A DNA stretch of 64,000 nucleotides, from contig NC_088331.1 of NCBI RefSeq assembly GCF_036884655.1, positions 17,254,001 to 17,318,000 of the forward strand, given 5' to 3'. Below the pieces are notes generated by a model. It was not told where the DNA came from, searched no databases, and saw nothing but the letters and a program-made list of their open reading frames with translations. Each line of letters begins with the position of its first letter. The stretch's first letter is position 1. Shown here one piece after another: positions 57,866 to 64,000 of this stretch. The stretch is from Musa acuminata AAA Group. Its lineage: Eukaryota; Streptophyta; Magnoliopsida; Zingiberales; Musaceae. A program made the translations under genes and the position numbers.

Positions 57866-58975
57866 ATGGGGTCTAGAAGATCCTCAAGGGACAAAGGGAA
57901 GAGGAGATTAGTGGAAGATTTTGATCTTACCCTTTTCGATTCAAAATATCATGCTGAAAAGTTTTCCTCTTTCGAACTTAGGAGTGTCAATAAGGGAAAA
58001 CATGTAGATTTAAATAAACTAAGAGACTTAGAGACAATCCAATGGTTTGCAAACTTAGATCTACTCCCTATTTTACAAATTAGTGAACCCATCTATCCAA
58101 GACTAGTTAGACTGTTTTACAACAATATACAAGTAGATGAAGAAGAACGAATGTCTACCTATCTCTTAGGACAACACATCTCCATTACGGATAAATTCAT
58201 TTGCGACATGATAGGCATTCCCCTAAAAAATAGAGGACTTTATTTTAGATGATCATGGGATGATGAAACTGTTGGGTCAATATATGTTGAAGCCTTAGGA
58301 ACAATTTTCGCCAATCCCAACTTAGCATTTGTTCCTAAAAGTTGTGAACATCTACTACCACTAAACACTAAGGTACTTCATCATATCCTAACTAGCATCA
58401 TTCTCCCTAAATAATACCTTCATGATGAAGTAAGCCAAATAGAATTATGAACTATGTATTGGATCATGAAAGGACATGACATCTGTCTTGGTTATCTTAT
58501 CCAACAAAACATGTTAGAACTATCTAAGAAAGACATGATACTTCCATATGGTGGTATAATCACTAGAATACTGAAAGCATACGATATTCCAATGCCACCG
58601 GAAGAAGAAGTAATAAAAGTAGATAGGTTTAGCATAATAAATAAAAATCTACTTCACCGATTAAGATGTGTTTATAGAAACGGTAACTAGGTTACAATGC
58701 CTAGAAGAACTGATCCCCCCCAACCTGAACCGGAACCGGAAACACTAGTCTTTAGGGGTACTCAATCTCCTCCGATCTGTCCCTTTGAGGAAACTCATTC
58801 ATTTGAGCAAGCTATTGCATCATCTATCGAAGATATTGGGATTCGGATGGACCAATTTGAACAAAGACAAGAACGGCTTGAACATCGATAAGATCAAATC
58901 CTATCTGAGCTGCAGCAAATTCATCGACAATTTGACTCTTTATTTAGGCACTTTAATTTTCCACCTCCTGAATGA
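57866..58975 (+). pseudogene. Cargo frame: putative plant transposon protein domain-like, 369 codons with five stops
   Basis: A single continuous frame from ATG 57866 to TGA 58973-58975. In-frame stops lie at 58250 (TGA), 58412 (TAA), 58448 (TGA), 58688 (TAG) and 58889 (TAA), and there is no frameshift. The first 128 codons start basic (MGSRRSSRDKGKRR) and contain ISEPIYPRLVRLFYNNI. Later parts contain LHHILTSIILPK and LPYGGIITRILKAYDI. These resemble the plant-specific 'putative plant transposon protein' domain of unknown function, which I recall has a YP-LVR-FY core and a later LPYG segment. The C-terminal part is proline-rich, then a probable coiled coil (MDQFEQRQERLEH, SELQQIHRQFDSL). No signal peptide or membrane segment, so it is not an env. 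It lies upstream of the residual pol tail, not after pol. Origin by capture is inferred. Confidence 0.65.
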
Positions 58976-59280
58976 GCTTGTAAGTGAACACAATCACTTA
59001 TTGTTATTTAAACTCTTTATGTTACTCACCATGACGCCCTTTGCCTTGATCCTTGATATGGTTACCTGATGTATTTATTTGTGAGCATATGCAGAGTTAC
59101 AAATATCTCTCATTGTTTAATCTCGTTATTCACTATCAGATTTTACATTGAAAATAAATGTTTTTATAACTACTTTGAAAACCTTGTGCCTTGGTTTCCA
59201 TGATAAATATGATTTGAGAAAATGATATACCAATGTAGTTGATGAGTCATTACATTGTCATGATATTATTATTGCCATAA
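58976..59280 (+). other. Spacer between cargo and pol tail
   Basis: About 300 bp AT-rich, no recognisable gene; probably the 3' flank that came with the cargo. A short frame with a hydrophobic stretch ends at 59069 but overlaps the cargo in another frame, and I give it no weight. Confidence 0.5.
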
Positions 59281-59383
59281 CACTAAACATCAACTAGTTG
59301 ATATGTTTACAAAACCTCTAAGTGAAGAACAATTTGATTTCATAAGAAGAGAATTAGGAATGTTGATGTGTCCGAATACATAA
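59281..59383 (+). pseudogene. pol: NE pol C-terminal tail (last 34 codons)
   Basis: Encodes TKHQLVDMFTKPLSEEQF and on to FIRRELGMLMCPNT-stop. It differs from the end of RA pol by only a couple of residues. It marks the right border of the replaced segment and ties NE to the RA subfamily. No start codon of its own. Confidence 0.88.
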
Positions 59384-60458
59384 ACTTGTTGAAATTATTT
59401 TTCGGACTTTATTGATTGATTGATCAATTTCACTTAATTGCTATGATGATTTTACACAATTACATGTTAGAAATTATGTGTATAAAAATTTCCATGATGA
59501 TAAGCATGTTTTGTCTTCATGATCATATTTGAAAATCAATAGCACAGTCTCGTCCGAATGCATGAAAGTCTTAATTTTATTTTTGGATTCTCTTAAAAAT
59601 CAGAGTTTCTCGATACATTATCCTCTTCCGGACTTAATAAAGCATACGTCATAACGAGTTTAATTCTCATCATTGTTGACATACATCTCTCATACACCTA
59701 TGTGAAGAATATTCTTTAAAGAAATGGATTTAATAAACTGATTCCTGATTATATGAATGATAGTGTTTTTACTAACAAGGATTTGTTTCTAATACATATC
59801 TTGATTCTTGTGAAAATGAAGCAAGATTTAATCTCTCATCAATTTTAACTTCATTTAAAGTAAACTCACAAATAGATGGTGGAGATGCGGGATAAAAACA
59901 GAATTGATATCTCCATGTCATGGTTGCATAATTGACTCACTATTGAAAATGACATGAACCTAGTAAATGCATCACACTTATGCTCAAAATTCGCTTATAT
60001 TGTTCTCCTGGTATCACAATTACCATGCTTTTTGTTGATGACAAAGGGGGAGAAATTTATGAGTATTAATGTTATGCTTGTATCACCAAGAGATATATGA
60101 ATTGATGCTATGATTGCTATAATTTGCATTATGCCTTGTTTGTATCATGTAATGATATCAAAATCTTACTTCGCAGTTTTACATGTTGATATCTTACAAA
60201 ATGATGAATTGCTACTATTACCATCATTCAAACTTGTAATGTAAAATTTGAAAATGAATGTCAAGCCTTGACATCATCTTCAAAGAGATACATCATGATG
60301 GGAATCATGATGGGAGTATTGATAAGTTTAAATGATTTTAACTTATCAATATGTCTCTTGAATTCAAAGGTTTTGAATTCAAGAATGACTTATCTCAAGT
60401 ATGGCATATAGACAGGGGGAGTTAAGGTTAACTCCATTATCAATTAATTGTCATCATC
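59384..60458 (+). other. NE 3' untranslated region
   Basis: AT-rich, no gene. Second purine motif TTGATGACAAAGGGGGAGAA at 60035-60054. The landmark CAGGGGGAGTTAAGG is near 60412. It aligns with RA's 3' untranslated region. Confidence 0.8.
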
Positions 60459-60472
60459 AAAAAGGGGGAGAT
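60459..60472 (+). promoter_or_regulatory. NE polypurine tract
   Basis: AAAAAGGGGGAGAT, consensus, directly before the 3' LTR. Confidence 0.92.
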
Positions 60473-62199
60473 TGTTGAATCTCGGATTTTGATGATGAAG
60501 TCAATTGTCATTTGTTATCTAATCTATATGTTGAGATAAGTGTGCAGGATTAACTACGATGAAAAAAAGATATGCAGTAGGAGTTGCGCCGGAGTCAAGA
60601 CAATGATCACGTTGGGAGTTCGAGAGTTCGACGGAAGTTCGGATAGTCGTCGAAGGTTCTGCGGGAACAAATCCGAGAAGTCCATGAGCTTGCCAAAGAA
60701 GCTCGTCGGAACTCGCCAAGTGGATCGTCGCAAGTTCAGGAGTTTGCCGAAAGTCCGCAGGAGCATCATTGAGGGTTCATCAAATGATCGACGGAAGTTC
60801 GCCGGAAGCTTGCCGGAAGCTCGCCGGAAGAAGCGATTGACGCACCGGAGCAAGTTGCAGTAAATGTCTTAGGAAATATCGTAGTTAGCACAATGATTAA
60901 GTTGGAAATGGGAGGTGATCCCATTAACTTAATCTTGGGGCAATTGGGCCCCTGAAAAACCCAAATTGGGCCGAATGGATGAACCCATTCGGACCCTGAT
61001 TTCTGCCAGGTGGTTGAACCGCCCAAGCCAGGCGCTGGCACCGCTTGGGCTCAGTCTCCAAGCGAGATTGGGCAGTGCAACCTCCCCTGATAGGAGGTGG
61101 CACCACTTGGGCTCGATCTCCGAGCTCTGGTTGAGCGGTGCAACCGCCTTAGTCAGGCGGTGGCATTGCCTGAGCTCAGTCTTCGAGCTCTAGCAGGAGG
61201 TGCAACCACCCCTGATAGGAGGTGGCACCGCCTAGAGGCTCAGTCTTCGAGCTCTGCCAGGCTGTGCAAACGCCTCAGTCAGGCGGTGCAACCACCTCAA
61301 TCAAGCGGTGCAACCGCCAGATCCCGAAATTTCGAGAATTGATAATTTTGAGCTCCAAATTCAAACTGGGTTGGGGCCTATAAATACCCCACCCTTTCAG
61401 CATTGAAAGGGCACCCAGAAACCACCGAAATTCTGATTTTACTTTATGATTTTTAGAGCTCAAAAGTGTTGTATGAGTTGAAAGTTCTTCTTCCTCTTTT
61501 CTTCCAAGTTCTAATCTGTTAAAAGAGGAAAGGAAATTCTGTAAGGGTTGACTCCTAAGCCCGTCAAAAGGAGTGAAACTGTAAAAGGGTGGTTGGCCTT
61601 CACCTATTGAAGGAAGGCCTCTAGTTGACGTCGGTGGAGGAAGCCAAAAGTGGAGTAGGTCAAGATTGACCGAACCACTCTAAATCTCGGTTTGCATTTA
61701 CTTTGAGCATATTATCTTTACTACAAACCTCCTCAAAAGCTTACTGCTTTTTGCGCATATACGATTGGGTTTCAAGCTTTGCACTTTCCAAATCGGCGTT
61801 TAGACGTAAATCAGTTTTATGGTACGATCATCATATTTCAGTTTGCGCCTATGTTTTGATTTCTATCATAACTGCAAACTGCCTTTACATCCTTGCTTTA
61901 ACTGCATCTCGCTTAATCAAGTGATTTACAAATCAGCATTTAGACATAAATCAGTTTTTTCGTACGAATATCATATTTCAATTTGTGCCTACTATCTTAT
62001 TTGAACCATAACTGCAAACTGCATTTATATCTTTGTTGCATCTCGCTTAATCAAAAGTTAAAGTGATTTACGAATCAGCTTTCTTACTGAAATCACTTTT
62101 ATCAAACGAACATTTTTTTTTAATCGTAGAAGGTTTTCCGCTGCACTAATTCACCCCCCCCCCCCCCCCCCCCCCCGCTTAATGCTCTTGATCCTAACA
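60473..62199 (+). repeat. NE 3' LTR, 1727 bp
   Basis: TGTTGAATC to CCTAACA. TATA box CTATAAATAC at 61378-61387. TGCAAC-core palindromes at 61005-61320, with one more unit than the 5' LTR near 61295-61320. A run of 23 C at 62154-62176. Followed by GTGTT and the rest of the R3 LTR. Confidence 0.92.
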
Positions 62200-62204
62200 G
62201 TGTT

Positions 62205-62327
62205 AGTGTCAGACTAACACTAGCGGTGGTACCACCCAGCATAGGCGGTGGTTTTGCCCGAACCTAGGAAACCTAGGATAAAATATTTTTAGGCTCCAAG
62301 TTTGAATCAACTTGAGGCCTATAAATA
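62205..62327 (+). repeat. R3 3' LTR, right part, ends after TATA box
   Basis: Continues the LTR cut by NE: AGTGTCAGACTAACACTAGC, two palindromic units, then TATA box CTATAAATAC (62319-62328). Directly after, at ACCTCT, the sequence becomes the R region of a minus-strand LTR (R4). Confidence 0.85.
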
Positions 62328-63232
62328 CCTCTTTACAGCACTTTCTCCTTTTCACTGGTTTAGGAGATAACCCTTACAAGCCTCATACCTCTTCTTGGAT
62401 GATTATAAAGCTAAAGAGAGGGAGGAGGAGGATTCTTCTCACTTCTACAACACTTTTAATACCTCAACACTTAGAATTTTTGCATACTTTGATTGCACCC
62501 CAATGGCTTCAAAATTAGAGCCAAAAAGTGTCTAATCCTGGATTTCTGGGGTAGTAGCGATACCACCACCAATACTGGGTGATACCATCCCCTATCACTC
62601 TAACACTAGTCGGTACCATCGCTTGACAAAACTAGGAGATCGAGGTCTGGCGGTACCACCGCCCAGACCACTTGGGAGATTGAGTCCCAAGTGGTGCCAC
62701 TGCCAAACAAGGTCCAGCAACCTGGTTGGGCCTTGAGTCCAGGCCAAACCAGTCCAATTATGGGCCTAGTTGGCCCATAACAGAGTTAGTGGGATTACCT
62801 CCCAAATCTAAGCCTAATTGCATGCTAACTATGATTCTTGAGGAATATACTAAGTAAATCAACTCCGGTTAGTCTAGGTTTCTTCTAGTGAGCTTTCGAC
62901 GATCTTCTGATGAACTTCTAACGATCTCTTGGTAATGTTCTAGTAGACCCCCGGTAAGCTCCTGGACTTTAAGATGATCTTCTTGGCGAGTTCCGACGAG
63001 CTTCTTTGGCAAGTTCTTGGACTTCTCGGCCAATTCCGGCAAAACTTCCGACGAATGTCCGGACTTCCGATGAACTCTCGAACTCCCAACGAAATCTCGA
63101 TCTTGACTCCGGCACTTCGTTTTGCTTTATGCCTTGATTGCTATCGTAGTTAATCCTGCACACTTTTCTTAACATATAGATTTGATCAAATATTTACCAA
63201 TTGATTTTATCATTAAAATTTGAGATTCAATA
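62328..63232 (-). repeat. R4 3' LTR, truncated, TATA region deleted
   Basis: Minus strand starts TATTGAATC at 63232 and runs through U3 (palindromes at 62560-62705). Near 62496 it lacks about 43 bp that include the TATA box, compared with the R0 5' LTR (21620-21672). It ends in the R region at 62328; U5 is missing. Confidence 0.85.
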
Positions 63233-63247
63233 ATCTCCCCCTTTTTT
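63233..63247 (-). promoter_or_regulatory. R4 polypurine tract
   Basis: Minus strand AAAAAAGGGGGAGAT next to the LTR start. Confidence 0.85.
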
Positions 63248-64000
63248 ATGATGACAATCAATTGATGACGGAGTTAACCTTTACTCCTCCTATCTATATG
63301 TCATATTTGAGAAAAGACACTCTTGAATTCAAGCATCAAACCGATAATTTATATTCATTTAAACGTATCAACATGCACATCATGATACTTATCATGATTT
63401 ATCAATTCAACATACGATACCACGTATTTATCAATAAAAATGATGTCTAGGCATGACATCCATTTTTAAGTCCAATAATGATAGACAATCATCATTTTTC
63501 GAATATGACATTTAGAAATATGACAATTCACAATAAAATATGACAATTCATCATTCCGAGATATGATATCAATTATAAATAGCATGATAAATTTGATACC
63601 TCATCATAATGATAGACATTTATCATAAAATCATGCATAATTTTAAGAATAAAAAACTTTAAGTATCCATACCACATTACGATAGAAATCAATCATATAT
63701 TTTGATATTTTTCATGTATTTGACAAAACTAGTCATATTTCAAGCATTCACAATCCATTCAAGCATTTATGATATGATTCGTTTTTCACATTGTCACTAA
63801 TTTGTTACATTTCTCCCCCTTTGTCATCAACAAAAAGGAAATCATTCAACAAGGCAAGTGTTTAAAAAAACTATTCAAGTAAGTTCAACACCAATTTATC
63901 TAAGTTAGCAAAAATGAGAAGTTAAGCAAAAACTTTGCCTGATAACTACTTTTAGATAAGCTAACTTTAGATGCACAAAAAACTTTTTGGTTCTTCTTGA
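63248..64000 (-). other. R4 3' untranslated region
   Basis: AT-rich, no gene. Second purine motif TTGATGACAAAGGGGGAGAA on the minus strand at 63811-63830. Sequence from about 63830 to the end nearly repeats 12823-12990. Confidence 0.8.

Larger units (their letters stand above)
53673..62199 (+). mobile_element. NE: non-autonomous SIRE-like element with foreign cargo, 8527 bp
   Basis: Perfect 5-bp target duplication GTGTT and complete LTRs (1678 and 1727 bp). Inside are an intact primer site, a gag with one 7-bp duplication, eroded traces of protease and integrase (about 56992-57420), and a GC-palindrome block (57501-57650). A 369-codon cargo frame follows, then the last 34 codons of pol, a normal 3' untranslated region and a perfect polypurine tract. 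RT and RNase H catalytic domains are absent. It has every cis-acting part needed for mobilisation but no enzyme. Its gag and pol tail nearly match RA, which suggests RA-type elements could have supplied pol. The plan resembles gag-retaining non-autonomous elements described in plants (TR-GAG type), with an added cargo frame. Confidence 0.9.
47337..62327 (+). mobile_element. R3: gutted copia element hosting a solo LTR and NE
   Basis: Plus strand: 5' LTR truncated at its TATA region (47337-48430), a gag fragment, a long 3' untranslated region (49050-52631, interrupted by the solo LTR 49233-50750), a weak polypurine tract, and a 3' LTR (52647-53672) that NE interrupts. The LTR resumes at 62205 and stops after its TATA box at about 62327. 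Pol, primer site and gag start are deleted. Confidence 0.82.
62328..64000 (-). mobile_element. R4: 3' end of a minus-strand copia element, continues past the window
   Basis: Truncated 3' LTR (62328-63232), polypurine tract and 3' untranslated region. The untranslated region is closely similar to that of R0 (12201-13000). The LTR end towards R3 is lost. Confidence 0.85.

Noticed and set aside
57866..58975. Cargo as an env-like gene of a SIRE element
   Set aside because: No signal peptide or membrane segment, and it lies upstream of the residual pol tail, not after pol.
58785..59069. 94-codon frame with a hydrophobic C-terminus
   Set aside because: It overlaps the cargo frame out of phase and runs into AT-rich spacer; likely chance.

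Overview
The window looks like repeat-rich nuclear DNA of a flowering plant. I infer a large-genome monocot, but the sequence does not identify the species. I found no cellular gene, no rRNA gene and no functional tRNA gene. Almost every base belongs to LTR retrotransposons. Most are of one Ty1/copia type. They have LTRs of 1.2-2.1 kb that start TGTTGAATC and end CCTAACA, a primer-binding site TGGTATCAGAGC (methionine initiator tRNA type), and a polypurine tract AAAAAGGGGGAGAT. Gag has two CCHC knuckles and pol runs protease-integrase-RT-RNase H. The protein motifs and the long LTRs fit the SIRE/Maximus lineage.

Layout. (1) 1-2183: the 3' end of a plus-strand element (RL), inserted in the 3' untranslated region of a minus-strand element (RA, 2184-9163). 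RA has an intact gag and a pol with four lesions. (2) 9164-10911: a pyrimidine-rich tandem array split by a 452-bp solo LTR, running into an old minus-strand gag (RO). (3) 10912-47336: a minus-strand element (R0) swollen to 36 kb by insertions. These are solo LTRs at 14161-15666 and 18648-19975, an antisense tRNA-like retroposon at 20285-20375, a plus-strand element (R1, 21849-41513) and a decayed Ty3/gypsy element (CV, 41557-46832). R1 itself holds a solo LTR (21946-24926) with an unrelated LTR inside it (22322-23922), and a full-length element (R2, 27578-35615). (4) 47337-62327: a gutted plus-strand element (R3) holding a solo LTR (49233-50750) and the non-autonomous element NE (53673-62199). 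(5) 62328-64000: the 3' end of another minus-strand element (R4).

Most insertions can be ordered by 5-bp target-site duplications, which I read directly. Perfect pairs are GTGTT (NE), GGTAC (R1), AAATT and ATATT (two solo LTRs). Several others match at 4 of 5 bases.

The most notable object is NE. It keeps LTRs, primer site, gag, polypurine tract and the last 34 pol codons. The rest of pol is eroded and largely missing, and the place holds a foreign 369-codon reading frame that resembles the plant-specific 'putative plant transposon protein' domain. Its own GC-palindrome block lies just upstream. RA belongs to the same subfamily and is the kind of element that could have supplied pol in trans. 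Other notable points are a stop codon (mostly UAG) at the gag-pol boundary, a second polypurine-like tract in every 3' untranslated region, and subfamily-specific palindromic minisatellites in U3.
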